Assembly (NCBI GenBank): GCA_037953625.1
Contig: CM075649.1
Span: 127,469,290 to 127,533,289 of the forward strand
Source of the DNA: Crotalaria pallida
Lineage: Eukaryota > Streptophyta > Magnoliopsida > Fabales > Fabaceae
DNA length: 64,000 bases
Reading direction: 5' to 3'
A program made the translations under genes and the position numbers. This document shows, in pieces, positions 22,564-36,000 of the stretch. Every line of letters starts with the position of its first letter. The first letter of the stretch is position 1. The notes under the pieces were generated by a model. That model did not search any database. It was given only the letters and a program-made list of their open reading frames with translations, and was not told where the DNA came from.

Positions 22564-23541
22564 ATGGATCCAGAAGGTGTGACTGCTGCAATTGCACCTC
22601 CAGTGTTCGATGGGAAGAATTATCATATATGGGCTGTTAGAATGGAAGCTTTTTCTAGATGCTAATGACATGTGGGATGCCATTGAACAAGATTACAACA
22701 TTCCAGCTCTTCCAGCCAATCCCACTCTTGCACAAATCAAAAACTAGAAGGAGATGAAGCAAAAAAAATCCAAAGCAAGAGCAAGCCTGTTTGCAGCTGT
22801 TTCACCCACCATCTTTAACAGAATAATGTCGCTGAAAACAACCAAAGAAATTTGGGATTTTTTGAAGCAAGAATATGAAGGAAATGAAAGGGTCAAAGGA
22901 ATGCAAGTGATGAATTTAATCTGAGACTTTGAGATGCAAAGGATGAAAGAATCAGAAACAATTCAACAATATTCTGACAGACTTTTGAATATTGGCAACA
23001 ATGTAAGACTCCTTGGTACTGAATTTCCTGATTCTAGAATAGTTCAAACAATCCTAGTTACACTTCCTGAAAAATATGAGGCTGCAATTTCCTCTTTGGA
23101 AATATCTAAGGACCTGTCAAGCATCACCTTGGCAGAGGTTTTAAATGCATTGCAGGCACAAGAACAAAAAAGGCTTATGAGGCAAGAAGGATTTGTGGCG
23201 GAAGGTGCTTTCCAAGCCAGAACACAGAACAATAATGATTGGAAGAACAAGAAAAAAAGGCAAGGTTACTACTACAAATCTGCAGGTTCTACAAACAACA
23301 AGTATAACAACCAAAACAACAATAATCAAGTCTTTCCACCTTGTCCCAACTGCAAGAAAACCAATCATCCACAAAACCGGTGTTGGTGGCAGCCAGATGC
23401 AAGATGTCATAAGTGTGGCCAGTTAGGACACATGGAAAAAATATGCAAGTCTCAACAGCAACAAGGAGAAGCCAAGGCTGTTGAGGATCTTCCACAAGAA
23501 GAGCTATTATTTGCAGTGTCATGCTTAAAGTTAGCTTATTG
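22564..23541 (+). pseudogene. Gag of element B
   Basis: The ATG at 22564 opens into the copia gag N-terminus (PPVFDGKNYHIWAVRMEAF). The frame is lost near 22650, a TAG lies near 22746, and a TGA at about 22921 sits where Arg is expected. The open part 22934-23542 contains the UBN2/retrotran_gag region (QRMKESETIQQYSDRLLNI) and a CCHC zinc knuckle (CHKCGQLGHMEKIC). A Cys-rich segment (CPNCKKTNHPQNRCW) precedes the knuckle. Gag packages the element RNA in intact relatives. Confidence 0.85.
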
Positions 23542-24595
23542 ATAGTAGTTGTACAAATCACATGACATATGATCCGGAACTCTTCAAAGAGATTGACGAG
23601 ACTGTTGTTTCCAAAGTTAGAATTGGAAATGGAGGTTGCATTGCAGTAAAAGGCAAGGGAACAGTGGCAATTGAAGGTCTTACAGGTTTGAAATTAATTC
23701 CCAATGTTTTATATGTTCCTGAAATTAATCAAAACCTATTAAGTGTTCCTCAGTTGCTGGAAAAAGGCTATAAGGTGCTTTTTGAAGACAAACACTGTCT
23801 GATTAAAGAATCAAAAGGAAGAGAAATGTTTAAAGTTTAAATGACAGGTAAAAGCTTTACCTTAGATTTGATGAAAGATGAATTAGCTGCAGTACATGAA
23901 GAAGACACAAGTACAATGCTTTAGCACAAAAGATTCGGGCATTTCCATCATGGTGCTCTAATCTTCATGAAAAAACACAATCTTGCTAATGGTTTGTCTG
24001 AATTAGAGAAGGAGCTTCCTACTTGCACAATTTGCCGGTATGGGAAACTAACAAGGCTTCCTTTTCCAAAAAATAAGATTTGGAAAGCAACACAAAAGTT
24101 ACAATTGATTCATACTGATGTTGAAGGACCTATGAGCACACCATCACTAAATGGTAGTAAGTACTACATTGCTTTTATTGATGATTACACAAGAATGTGT
24201 TGGATTTATTTTATGAAATTTAAATATGAGGTTGCTAACATCTTTGTGAAATTCAAAGCTTGGGCTGAAACTCAAAGCAGAAAAAAATGCAAGTGATCAG
24301 GTCCGATAATGGAACTAAATATACCTTTGGAAAATTGAACAAATTTTGTGAAGATGTAGGCATTGAGCATCAATTGACAGCACCTTATACTCCTCAACAA
24401 AACGGTGTTGTCGAAAGAAAAAATAGAACAATTATGGAGATGGCTAGGTTCTTGCTTCATGACAAATGGCTCCCTAAGAGATTCTGGGCTGAGGCCATAC
24501 ACACGACTGTTTGTCTACTAAACAGGTTGCCAACAAAAGCCTTACCAAAAAGCACTCCTTTTTGAAGCATGGTATGGCTACAAACCCAAGTTACT
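23542..24595 (+). pseudogene. Protease and integrase of element B
   Basis: The protease active site reads LIDSSCTNHMT, with Ser in place of the Gly of the usual DSG triad. It is followed by NVLYVPEINQNLLSVPQLL. The gag-pre-integrase and integrase core come next (LIHTDVEGPM, FIDDYTRMCWIYFMK, then VIRSDNGTKYTF and TPQQNGVVERKNRT), giving D, D and E. Frameshifts near 24290 and 24563 and a stop before 23850 break the reading. Confidence 0.85.
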
Positions 24596-24599
24596 TAAC

Positions 24600-26440
24600 T
24601 TGAAGACATTTGGTTGCTTGTGTTTCTCTTACATTCCTCAGGTTAAGAGAGACAAATTGGACAAGAAAGCAGAACCTGGAATTTCTGTTGGCTACAGCTT
24701 GCAATCAAAGGCCTACAGGATTTATTCACCACAAAGCAACAAAGTAATTATGAGCAGGGATGTGCAATTTCTAGAGGACAAACAGAGGAGCTGGGAGGAA
24801 CAAATACAAAAGGATTTTCCAGAAAATCGACACCACCTTGATGATAATATAGATGATGTTCCTATCAGAGGTAGAAGGTCCTTATCTAAAATTTATGACA
24901 AATGCAATGTTGTTGTCCGAGAACTTGCCAACTTCAGAGAAGCAGAGAAAGATGACAAATGGATAAAGGCTATGAAGGAAGAGCTGAAAATGATCGAGAA
25001 AAATGACACTTGGGAGCTAGTGAACAGACCTCAACACAAAAACCCTATAGGAGTCAAATGGGTTTATAGAACCAAACTTAATGCAGATGGTTCTATAAAC
25101 AAACACAAGGCCAGATTGGTGGTGAAGGGATATGCTCAAGTACTTGGAGTAGATTTTTCAGAAACATTCGCACCAGTTGCACGCCTTGATACAATCAGAT
25201 TGCTGCTTGCATTAACTACGCATAAAGGATGGAAGGTTTACTATTAAGATGTGAAGTCTGCATTCCTAAATGGTTATTTGAAGGAGGAGATATTTGTTGA
25301 ACAGCCTGAGGGATTTCAAATCAAGGGACATGAGGAAAAGGTTTACAAGTTAAAAAAGGCCTTGTATGGTCTTAAACAAGCCTCCAAGGCCTGGTACAGC
25401 AGAATTGATGATCATTTTCAACATCTTGGATTCATTAGAAGTCCAAAAGATGTTATGTTATATGTGAAGAAGGCAGGTAAAAATTTAATTATTGTTTCTG
25501 TCTATGTTGATGATTTGTTTGTGACAGGAAACAATGAGAAATTGATAGAAGAATTTAAAGTTGAACTGTTCTTAGTATTTGAGATGTCAGACCTCGGCTT
25601 GATGACTTTCTTTCTTGGAATGGAGGTACAACAAGATCAAGGTGGAATCTTCATATGCCAAAAAAAGTATGCAAGAGAAATACTGAAAAAATTTCACATG
25701 GAAGATTGCAAAGGCACCACTACTCCAATGAATCAAAATGAGGAATTTAGCAAAGATGATGGAGCTGATAAAGTTGATGAGCATCGCTGTAGAAGTCTGA
25801 TTGGTTGCTTGATGTATCTTACTGCAACCAGAACTGACTTTATGTTTGCAGTAAGCATACTTTCAAGATTCATGCATTGTGCTAGTGAAGTGCATCAACA
25901 AGATGCTAAAATGATTGTGAGATACGTTAAGGGTACTGTAGATTATGGTATTAAGTTCTCTCACTCTCAGATTTTTCAATTTCATGGATTTTCTGACAGT
26001 GATTGGGGAGGCTCAGTTGATGACATAAAGAGCACAACATGATACTGTTTTAGTTTTGGATCAGGTGTTTTTTCATGGTGTTCGAGTAAGAAAAATATTG
26101 TAGCTCAAAGTACAACTGAGGCTAAATATGTAGCAGCCAAGTCAGAGACATACTTGGAGATTTGCACATGGAGCAAAATAAGCCAACACAGATTTTTGTT
26201 GACAATCAAGCTGCAATTTCAATTTCACACAATCCTATTTTTCATGGTAAGACTAAGCATTTTAAGATCAAGTTATTCAACTTAAGGCTAGTACAAAAAG
26301 AAGGTGAAATCAGTCTAGTCTATTGCAGGACTCAGAATCAAAGTGCTGATATTTTCACAAAGGCTCTTCCAAAAGCCAAATTTGAAGAATTCAGAAACAA
26401 GTTAGCAGTATGCAGCACCAGAGTCAAGGAGGAGTGTTAA
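24600..26440 (+). pseudogene. Reverse transcriptase and RNase H of element B
   Basis: Copia RT runs from the W-V-Y-x-T-K motif (GVKWVYRTKLN), through DVKSAFLNGYL, to the catalytic VYVDDLFVTGN. RNase H follows (GFSDSDWGG, FVDNQAAISISHNP, TKHFKIK) and ends near 26437 with CSTRVKEEC. A TAA at 25245-25247 and a TGA at 26040 interrupt it, and the frame shifts near 26155. The family normally makes cDNA inside virus-like particles. Confidence 0.88.
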
Positions 26441-26668
26441 TTAGTGACTCAGTAGCTGTTTATGGTTTCCTATTTTTTAGGCAACAAAGAGTCAATATGA
26501 CTGTTAGGATTAGAATATTCTTTTGGCACTTATCTAGAGTTGTTATGCTCAACATTTTTTATGCATTTTCTGTTTTCCGTATGGCTATATATGTATCACG
26601 TTTTGCTGAATAAAACATAATCTACTTCTTCTTGTTTTCTCTGTATTTCTATTTCTGAATAACCTACA
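26435..26668 (+). repeat. Element B 3' LTR
   Basis: A direct repeat of 22191-22454, shortened by loss of a block near TATCACG. It ends AACCTACA, followed by the target duplication GTATT. Confidence 0.92.
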
Positions 26669-26673
26669 GTATT

Positions 26674-27241
26674 TCTCGAAGAAAGAAATTAATTATAATT
26701 AAAAATTGATAAAAAAAAATCTTATAGTCAGGGATGGCAAGAATATTTACGAAAGGATTAAAAACACCTTGATATCTTAACAACAAATAAAGGCTTATTT
26801 ATGTCTTTAGTCCTAAAAGTTCAGTATATTTTGGTTTTAGTTCTAACAATTATTTTGAATGGACTAATCCTTAATTTGTCAAACTTATTGGTTTTGGTTA
26901 ACATCTCATAAATATTAATAAATATTAATATTAATAAATCTTATTCAGGCACAATCAACAGGATTCTTCCAAAGTTCCACCGCAAGTTAATAAAGGTTTT
27001 GTTGTATTTTTACATTGCCATTTTAATTATGTGTGCTGTTACTATGCAAGTCATCCTCAATAAACAGACTAGATCAGAGAAATTATTAATCCATCCGCCC
27101 TAAATCATTATGTCATATATAGTTCAATTCAACAGTAATTTGACAAACAATAAAAATAATCATCCAAGCATTGTTTTCTCTCTTACTTTTGAATTTAATT
27201 TTGCTATAGATCAAGTTGATATTGGTCTGGACTATGAATAA
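26674..27241. other. Intergenic between elements B and C
   Basis: AT-rich. No gene, RNA or repeat end was recognised. Confidence 0.5.
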
Positions 27242-27247
27242 CATAGT

Positions 27248-27852
27248 TGTTGTGTCAAATATTGTGGCTCAAATTTTTTTCTTTTGCATTTTTTGACTTC
27301 CATGCAGAGTAAAAGTGTGCCTATCTTAGCTGTATTTGAACTTTTCAAAGCCGTGTATTGTTATTACAATACAACTTGCATGTGCCAACTAGTATTCTTC
27401 AAATATAGCTGCAACGTCCCTTGAATTTTGCTTCAGCATAGCTCCCTTCCTTTGCCTATAAAATGGAGGATCATTTTGTCCGAAGGATGAAGAGCAGAGA
27501 CGCACAAACACAACACACATAACCCAAACAAATATCTTGTATTCTCTAGCTTTGTGAGGGTGGGAATATTGATAGAATTTTAGGCTCATTCTATTCCATT
27601 TGAGAGAGTATTTATCGAGAGAAATTATTTTTTTCTTCTTTTATCCTCAATCACTTATAAGAGGATCTGTTGTACTCTCCTTTTTCATAGTGGAAGTTGT
27701 TCTCATCGCCATGGTTTTTTACTCTCTAAATTGGAGAGGTTTTTCCATGTTAAATATTGCGTTTCATTCTTGCCTATTTTATTTTTAACTTCTCTTTAAA
27801 TTCCCAATTCACTCGATCCTTTCGCTTCCGCATTAGCGCTGATACCCTAACA
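27248..27852 (+). repeat. Element C 5' LTR
   Basis: It includes the promoter TATA box at 27457-27463 (CCTATAAAATGG). Compared with 31922-32523 it differs by scattered substitutions and small indels. Confidence 0.92.
27457..27463 (+). promoter_or_regulatory. TATA box in element C 5' LTR
   Basis: TATAAAA, repeated at 32127-32133 in the 3' LTR, with a GCA/CT-rich start region about 30 bp downstream. Confidence 0.65.
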
Positions 27853-27890
27853 AGTGGTATCAAAGCTCTTGTTAAATTGGGAATTACAAG

Positions 27891-28759
27891 ATGTCTACTG
27901 TTACTAAATTTGACATCGAGAAGTTTGACGACAAAATTAGTTTTTCTATCTTGAAAGTCTAGATGAAGGCCGTTCTCACCCAGAACAGATTAAAGAAAGC
28001 TCTAGATGGGAAGTCGAAGAAGCCGGCTACCATGACAAATGAGCAATGGGACGAGTTGGATGAAAAGGCGCTTTCAGCAATCCAACTTTGCTTATTCAAG
28101 GAGGTTCTTCGTGAAGTAGCAAATGAAGTCACTGCTGCGGCATTACGGTTAAAGCTAGAATATTTGTATATGACCATGAGCCTAGCAAACAAGCTTCGTC
28201 TTAAAGAGCGGTTATACACAATCCGTATGACCGAAGGTACTCCTGTTCAATCTCATCTTGATGAGTTTAATTCTATTATTATGGATCTGAAAAATATTGA
28301 TATTAAAATTGAAGACGAAGATAAAGTTGTTCTGTTGGTTTTCTCTCTACCTTCTACCTATAAACACTTTAAAGAAATTATGTTGTATGATAACAACGAC
28401 ATCTTATCCTTTGAAGATGTTAAATCTAATTTATTGTCCAAAGAAAAATTTGATCTAGAGATTCATTTTATGGACAAGGGTGAAGGATTAAGTGTTAGAG
28501 GTAGAACTCTAGAAAAAGGGAGTACTAGTCATAAAAAATTCAGATCCAAATCTATGGGACGTAAATCCAACAAATTTTGTCGTTATGGCAAGAAACCTGG
28601 GCACAAAATTTCTGATTGCTATTCCTTGAATAAAAAACAAGAAAAACAAGAAAAAGATAAATCTCATCAACAACCTGAAGCTGCTAATGTTGAAGGTGAC
28701 TCTGACAGTGATATCCTATTATATGTTGTCTCTTCTAATAAGAGGAGTAAAACAGAATG
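27891..28759 (+). pseudogene. Gag of element C
   Basis: The ATG at 27891 gives MSTVTKFDIEKFDDKISFS, the usual Tnt1-like gag start, then a TAG stops it at 27960. The rest is open to 28760 and carries the UBN2 capsid region (VQSHLDEFNSIIMDLKNI). The zinc knuckle reads CRYGKKPGHKISDC, so the second Cys of CCHC is Gly. The missing zinc ligand would impair RNA binding. Confidence 0.85.
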
Positions 28760-31700
28760 AATTCTTGATTCTGGATGCACTTTTCATATGTGTCCTCATA
28801 AGGACTTATTTACCACTTTTGAAACTGTTGATAGTGGTGTTGTTTTAATGGGCAATGATGCCCAATGCAAAGTTGCAGGAATAGGTACTATTCAGATCAA
28901 GACTCATGATGGTGTCGTTAGAACTTTGGCTAATGTCCGCTATGTTCTTGACTTGAAGTGAAACTTAATCTCTCTTGGCTCCCTCGAGTCTCTTGGGTGC
29001 AAGTATTCAGCTGATGGTGGAGTTCTAAAGGTATCCAAAGGTGCTCTTGTTTTATTAAAAGCTAACCGAGTTGGTAGTTTATATGTCTTGCAAGGCTCTG
29101 TTGTGACAGGTTCAGCAACTGTATCATCTTCTATGCCTGATAATGATGTCACCAAATTGTGGCACATGCGCCTAGGCCACATGAATGAAAAAGGCATGCA
29201 CCTTCTGAGCAAACAAGGTCTTCTTGGCAAACATGACATCAGTAAGTTGGAGTTTTGCAAACACTGCGTCTTTGGGAAACAGAAAATAGTTAGTTTCTCC
29301 GCTGCAACTCACCGCACCAAAGGTATTCTTGATTATATTCACTCTGACCTTTGGGGGCCTTCTAAAGTTCCTTCCTATGGAGGAAGTCGCTATATGATGA
29401 CTATCATTGATGACTTTTCTCGTAAGGTTTGGGTTTATTTTTTGAAGCACAAAAATGACACATTCACCACTTTAAAGAAGTGGAAAACTCTTGTTGAAAC
29501 TCAAACAAGGAAGAAAGTCAAGAAACTCAGAACGGATAATGGATTAGAGTTCTGTAATGGTGACTTTAATGAGTTCTGCGCAATCATGGTGTTGCAGAAC
29601 GAATAAACAGAACTTTACTTGAGAGAGCTCATTGTATGCTCTCAAATGCTGGGTTATGGCATCGACGTGATTTTTGGGCCGAAGCAGCATCCACTGCATG
29701 TTACTTGGTGAATCGTTCTCCACATTCGGCACTAAACTTCAAAGTTCCAGAAGAAATTTGGTCAGATAATCCTGCTGATTATTCTAATTTAAGAATTTTT
29801 GGATGTCCTGCATATGCACATGTTAATGATGGTAAATTAGATCCAAGAGCTATTGAGTGCATATTTCTTGGGTATGCATCTGAGTCTAAGGGTTATCGTT
29901 TATAGTGCCCTAAGTCACGAAAATTAATTCTTAGTAGAGATGTGACTTTTAATGAGGATGCATTATTATCTTCTGGAAAACAATCTACCGTGTCTTCTTC
30001 CACTAGTACAGGTAATTTGCAAGGTACTAGCGAAAAGGTGGAGTTAGAAATAAAGTCTACAACTCCTGATGTCGATGTTCCATCTTCCTCAACTCATGAG
30101 TCTAGCATTGATTATCATGATGGTGGCCATGATACTGATGATAATACCACTTCTCCTATTCAGCCGCAGCAAGATGATTATTCTATTGCCCGAGACAGAA
30201 CTATGAGACAAATTATAAAGCCAACCAAATACAGAGATGGTGATAATTTAATTGCTTATGCATTATCTGTTGCACAAGAGGTAAATGATGGTGTTGAGCC
30301 TACCAGCTATTTTGAAGCTGTTTCTTGTGTTAATTCGTCAAAGTAGCTACTGGCTATGAATGAAGAAATTGAGAGTCTCCATAAGAATGGTACTTGGGCT
30401 TCGACTGAGCTTCCTAAAGGCAAAAGACCATTGAAATGCAAATGGGTCTTTAAGAAGAAAGACGGTATTCCTGGGGTTGAAGATCCTAGATGCAAAGCAC
30501 GGTTAGTCGTTAAAGGCTTTAGTCAAAAGGAAGGTATTGACTTTAATGAGATTTTCTCTCTTGTTGTTCGTCATACTTCCATTCGTGTTTTGCTTGCTTT
30601 TGTTGCTTTGTTTGATTTGGAATTAGAGCAACTTGATGTCAAGACAGCTTTTCTACATGGAGAGCTAGAGGAAGAAATTTACATGGAGCAACCTGAGGGA
30701 TTTATTGTTCCTGGTAAGGAGGAACTTGTCTGTCGACTAAAGAAATCTTTATATGGCCTTAAGCAAGCTCCCCATCAATGGTACAAGAGGTTTGATTCCT
30801 TTATGATTGGGCAAGGTTATTCTAGGAGTCAATATGATGATTGTATTTACTTTCAAAATTTCCTAATGGTTCCTTTATATACTTGTTACTCTATGTTGAT
30901 GATATGTTGATTGCATCACGTGACAAGTCTTTGATCAGGAAATTGAAAACTCAACTAAATAATGAGATTGATATGAAAGAATTAGGTGCAACTAAGAAAA
31001 TTCTTGGCATGGAGATTCACAGGGATCATCAAGCTGGTAAACCCTTTTTATCTCAACAAAAATACATTGAGAGAGTGCTTGATAGATTTAATATGGGTGA
31101 TTGAAAACCTGTTTCTACTCTGCTCACTGCACATTTCAAATTATCCTCAGACCTTTGCCCACAGACAGACGAAGAGATGGAGCGTATGTCACACGTTCCT
31201 TATGCAATTGGCAGTCTTATGTATGCTATGGTGTGCACTAGGCCTGATTTAGCATATGCCGTTAGCATTGTGAGTCGGTATATGCATAATCCATGCAAGG
31301 ATCATTGAAGTCCTGTGAAATGGATTTTTCGGTATCTCAAAGGTACCACTAATATTGGCTTGGTATTTGACAGAAGGAAAGCTGAAACCAATGGTGTTAT
31401 TGGTTGTATTGATTCAGATTATGGTGACGATCTTGACATAAGAAGATCTCTTTTTGGTTACATCTTTACTCTCTGCAACAGTGCTGTTAGTTGGAAAGCT
31501 ATGCTTCAATCCATTGCTGCTTTATCTACAACCGAAGCAGAATATATTTCAGCAACAGAGGGTGTTAAAGAAGCTCTTTGGCTTCGAGGTTTGGTAAATG
31601 AACTTGGCCTAACACAAGATGTTCTTATTGTGTTTTGTGATAGCCAGGGTGCTATTCACTTGACCAAGAATAGTCGATATCACGACAAGACCAAACACAT

Positions 31701-31860
31701 TGATGTAAAACGTCACTTTATCCGAGATATTGTCACTGTTGGTGAAGTTGTGGTTAAAAAGATTCATACATCTGAGAATCCAACAGATATGCTTACTAAG
31801 CCACTTCTGAATACTAAGTTCCAGCATTCCTTGGACTTGGTGGGTCTCTACAGCACATGA
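28760..31860 (+). pseudogene. Pol of element C: protease, integrase, RT, RNase H
   Basis: Domains in order are: protease (ILDSGCTFHMCPHK); gag-pre-integrase (LWHMRLGHMNEKGMHLL); integrase (IHSDLWGPSKVPSYGG, LRTDNGLEFC, VAERINRT); RT (CKWVFKKKDG, LDVKTAFLHGELEEEIYM, LLYVDDMLIASRD); RNase H (GCIDSDYGDDLDIRRS, IAALSTTEAEYISATEG, FCDSQGAIHL). Stops interrupt at about 28758, 28958, 29902 and 30345. A stretch of integrase just before the catalytic Glu is missing near 29585, and RT shifts frame near 30885. It ends at a stop at 31860. Confidence 0.9.
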
Positions 31861-31921
31861 TTGTCCTTCGGGATTTTACTAGCGATGAGCAACTCATTAA
31901 ATTTGAGCCAAGGTGGAGATT

Positions 31922-32523
31922 GTTGTGTCAAATATTGTGGCTCAAATTTTTTTCTGCATTTTTTTACTTCCATGTAGAGTAAAAGTGTGTATATCTTAGC
32001 TGTATTTGAACTTTTCAAAGCCGGATATTGTTATTACAATACAACTTGCATGTGCCAACTAGTATTCTTCAAATATAGCTGCAACGTCCCTTGAATTTTT
32101 CTTCACCATAGCTCCCTTCCTTTGCCTATAAAAGGGAGGATCATTTTGTCCGAAGGATGAAGAGCAGAGACGCACAAACACAACACACATAACCCAAACA
32201 CATATCTTTGTATTCTCTAGCTTTGTGAGGGTGAGAATATTGAGAGCATTTTAGGCTCATTCTATTCCATTTGAGAGTTCATTTATCAAGAGAAATTATT
32301 TTTTTCTTCTTTTATCCTCAATCACTTATAAGAGGATCTGTTGTACTCTCCTTTTTCATAGTGGAAGTTGCTCTCATCGCCGTGGTTTTTTACTCTCTAA
32401 ATTGGAGAGGTTTTTCCACGTTAAATATTGCATGTCATTCTTGCCTATTTTATTTTTAACTTCTCTTTAAATTTCCAATTAACTCGATCCTTTCGCTTCC
32501 GCATTAACGCTGATACCCTAACA
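31922..32523 (+). repeat. Element C 3' LTR
   Basis: The direct partner of 27248-27852, with a TATA box at 32127-32133. Confidence 0.92.
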
Positions 32524-32529
32524 CATAGT

Positions 32530-33025
32530 AATCTAGAATCAATTAATAATTTTTCATCACGCATAAGGTCTAAAAAAAAATAACGGAAAAAGACCCGCCC
32601 ATTTCCAACCTCATTACTGATTCATGACTTCTGGTAGCTCTTTTAGTTGGTCTAATTGTTTTCCACAGAAACAAGAGCTGTATTAGGAGTTGGCTTTTAC
32701 CAGAAGCAAACACATCAAGGTAGCAAAATTGGGTCTTATTCTCAAGAATCAAGTGCTATTATTATATGAAAAATTATCTTGTCCCAAAGCTAAGAGAAAA
32801 TGTCTCTCCAAAAATGACATGGCTATAATATAAGATTTAGTTGTTTGTATCTTGAGATGAACATATTCCAATCAGAATCAAAATTCTCCTTTAAACCTAT
32901 ATACACTGATAACTCTTATCAGAAAGGGAAACACTCAAATAGCAGAATGAGAATTGAAACATTCACAAGTGCCATAGCTTATAGATTTGGAAGAACAATA
33001 GACCAATTTGCCTCTTCACAATCTC
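32530..33025. other. 3' flank of the CESA4-like gene
   Basis: No protein recognised. The part nearest 33025 is probably the cellulose synthase 3' UTR, transcribed leftward. Confidence 0.45.
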
Positions 33026-36000
33026 TTAGCATTCTACACCACATTGTTTGAGTATTGGACCAGTTTGCTTGGGCAAGAAGGGATCAATCCTGACCCAAAT
33101 CAATGAGAAAATTGATGCTAGAAGAATTGACCAGAGGACTACAATAGTAGGAGTCCTGTTTTGCTTTCCCATGAGACCTTTGAGGAAAGGATATAAGTGA
33201 ACAATGACCCAGAAGGCAAAGAAAAGCTTCCCAAATAAAGGACCCCATGAGCCAGACCCATTGTTAATGGCATCAGAGACTCCAGCCACAACTCCTACAA
33301 TGTTCAAGATTATGAGAGTGGTTGGTGGGATGAGAAGAGTAGTCCACTTGAAGAGATAGAGTTCTCCAAATTCAGCATCATCCGCTGCTTTCGCCGTGAC
33401 TGTGAAATTGGTGTCTACTCCAGCAAGAACTTTAAGGAGACCTTGAAATACAGCAAAAAGGTGTGCAGATACACCTCCAATGACCCAGAATTGCTCATTG
33501 CGCCACCAGTCTTCGATGGTAACCCCACTCCACCGTAGCTCAAGCACACCGGTTAAAATGATGGAGATAAATAAAGCCATAAACCAAACACTAGCAAGGT
33601 TGGTCAGCTGCACACAGGAAACAAACATACATTCAGAAGAGAAAACTCTAATAGCAGCATAATCGCTTTCATCCTCCTCTTTTGACAGCTCTTTGAACTA
33701 GAGGCGAAAGCAAGTTATTCATCTCATGCAGCGTTTGGGGTGTCGAGTGTCGACAGAACATGATGGAACCGAAAACTTATATTTTCTAATGGTTTGTCCT
33801 GTCCTATTTTTGTTAACATAAAACATATAACAGGATTCATGTGTTATGTTTCGTTTTGTTTTGACATGTCTACCAAACTTTAGTTTAGTAATCACAAGAA
33901 ATTTATATTTGTGTACTTACAGTGGGGATGATGAACTTTCCGGTTAAGAGACACACAGCTGGAATTGTGCAGTATGCAAGTAGAGGGATGGAAGTGAATG
34001 GATAAACTATGGTATTGGTGTAGGCTAGCCTCTCCAGGTACTTCAGCTTCCCTCCATAGCCATACCACAACGGGCAATGGCGACTAAGGAAAATTTCAAC
34101 AGAACCAAGAGCCCATCTCAGAACTTGATGCAACCTATCTGATAGATTTATTGGGGCTGATCCCTTAAATGCTGGTCTCTTTGGCATGCAATATACTGAT
34201 TTCCATCCTCTGCAGTGCATCTTGAATCCAGTCAAAATATCTTCTGTGACGGAGCCATAAATCCACCCAATCTGAAAAAGGAAACAAATTTGTCAAAAGG
34301 ACTTAATAGATTTAGTAATCATGGAACTCTATGTAACTTGTTTTATGTAGTACTTGGTAATGAATGCCTAATTAGCGATCATAATCAAATTATTTAGTGT
34401 GTAAAGCATCAAGAAAATTCAAATGTTTCTTAATCTTTTTTATATTTCCATCCAACACAATACAAAATGGGAGGAGGTCATTGAAATTAATGGCTTTACC
34501 TCTTTGCCCCATTCAGTCTTCTCTTCATAGCCACAGCTTATAACATGAATGGCCTCCTTAACCAATGATTGCGTATTGGTTCCTTCAGGAAGTCCTCCAT
34601 TTTCCATCAAAGTCGAAGCAATAAAAACCGGTGACTGCCCAAATCGCTTCTCGAAATTTTTCTGAGACATGAGGGATGATTTCTCTAGCTCCTCATAACC
34701 TTCAAGCCCTTCTTCGATCTCTTCGAGATCAAACATTGCCCCAGACCCTTTTCTAACATAATCTTTCCCCATCATTTTCTTCTTCTTGGAGTACAATGCA
34801 CTAAATAGACCTCTTTTTCCTGATGCCTTTTTTGCCTTGGACTTCCTTGAACCACCACAACAAAAGCAACACCATGTTGGCCAGCAGTCACATGTCATCT
34901 TTGGCCTTTTCTCAGATACCGGTGGATCATAGCCATATAATGCCTGCCTGTTGAACACAGTTCCAGTACCAACATATACAGGACCTTGAATTCCATCAAG
35001 CCCTTTCATATTGATCTATAATGAAATGCAGCATCGATGACAAAAGGTGGAAAGGTCATTTAGTGAAATGCAATTTGCACATATTTGTTAAAAGTAGTTT
35101 AGATTTAGAAGAATGGCCCTTACATCAAAGAATACAGTGTTGCGATTAGCATATCTATCGTGGCGATCAATACCATCGAATCTTTGTGGAAATTGGACAT
35201 AACACAGCTTCTTCCCTAGTTGGGGGTCCATTAGAAAGCACATAGCCTCTCTGGCTGCCTTGCTATTATTGATATAGTGGTCACAATCCAGATTCAACAT
35301 GAAAGGTGCATTTGTAAGCACAGCAGAAACCCGAACCTTTTAAGGATAGACAGCAACATAAGAGTTATAAACATGTATTCCAATATCCTGGTTATTTGAG
35401 AAAGGACTAATATAATTTCAAGCCTTTTGTACTTACCAAGGCATTCATGGCACCAGCTTTCTTGTGATGTGGATAGCCAGGGCGTTTTTCACGTGAAATA
35501 TACACAAGTCTTGGCAGTTCCTTGCCTTCGACGTCTAGGGCACCAGCACTTCCCAAATATACCTGCAAAAGAAAGAAAAAGTCCATGAGCCATATCACTT
35601 GGGACCAACTATTTCTTGTCATCGGTAACTTCTTCATTTCATGGAGAGTAACATGATTTTCAAATAAAAATTGTAAGTTCATTCATCATTAACATATCAT
35701 TATACTGATATTTGAATACAAACTAAGACAAATGAGCATCATATTTTCCTTTCCCATATTCCCTAAGAATCTAGGGGTATTCAATGGTTAATCACATTCC
35801 ATAAAATGCAAGGTGCTTCTATTCATTTTTCGTTTGTTGTTTAGCGAAAACATAATAAGAAATACACAAAAGAAGAACTAATTGTAAAATGCAATAGCCA
35901 AACCTGAATCATTCCTGGATGATCACGAGTGTTGTTCCCAGGCCATGGTGTTCCATCCTGCATCACCCACCCCTCCTCGGGTTTCTTCTGCGCCTTTGCC

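Larger units (their letters stand above)
22191..26668 (+). mobile_element. Element B: Ty1/copia retrotransposon, full length but decayed
   Basis: LTRs of 264 and 234 bp (22191-22454, 26435-26668) flank an internal region with gag, protease, integrase, RT and RNase H in copia order. Five-base target duplications GTATT (22186-22190 and 26669-26673) mark the insertion. The primer site TTGGTATCCAGAGCC begins at 22457 and a polypurine stretch AAGGAGGAG precedes the right LTR. The right LTR lacks about 30 bp present in the left. Stops and frameshifts spread through the coding region show an old, inactive copy. Confidence 0.93.
27248..32523 (+). mobile_element. Element C: Ty1/copia (Tork/Tnt1-like) retrotransposon
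   Basis: LTRs of about 605 and 602 bp (27248-27852, 31922-32523) begin TGTTGTGTCAAATATTG and end ACCCTAACA. The primer site GTGGTATCAAAGC follows at about 27854. A purine-rich AAGGTGGAGAT precedes the right LTR. CATAG(T) lies on both sides (27242-27247, 32524-32529), the likely target duplication. All copia domains are present, but many nonsense codons and a deletion in integrase make it inactive. Confidence 0.93.
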
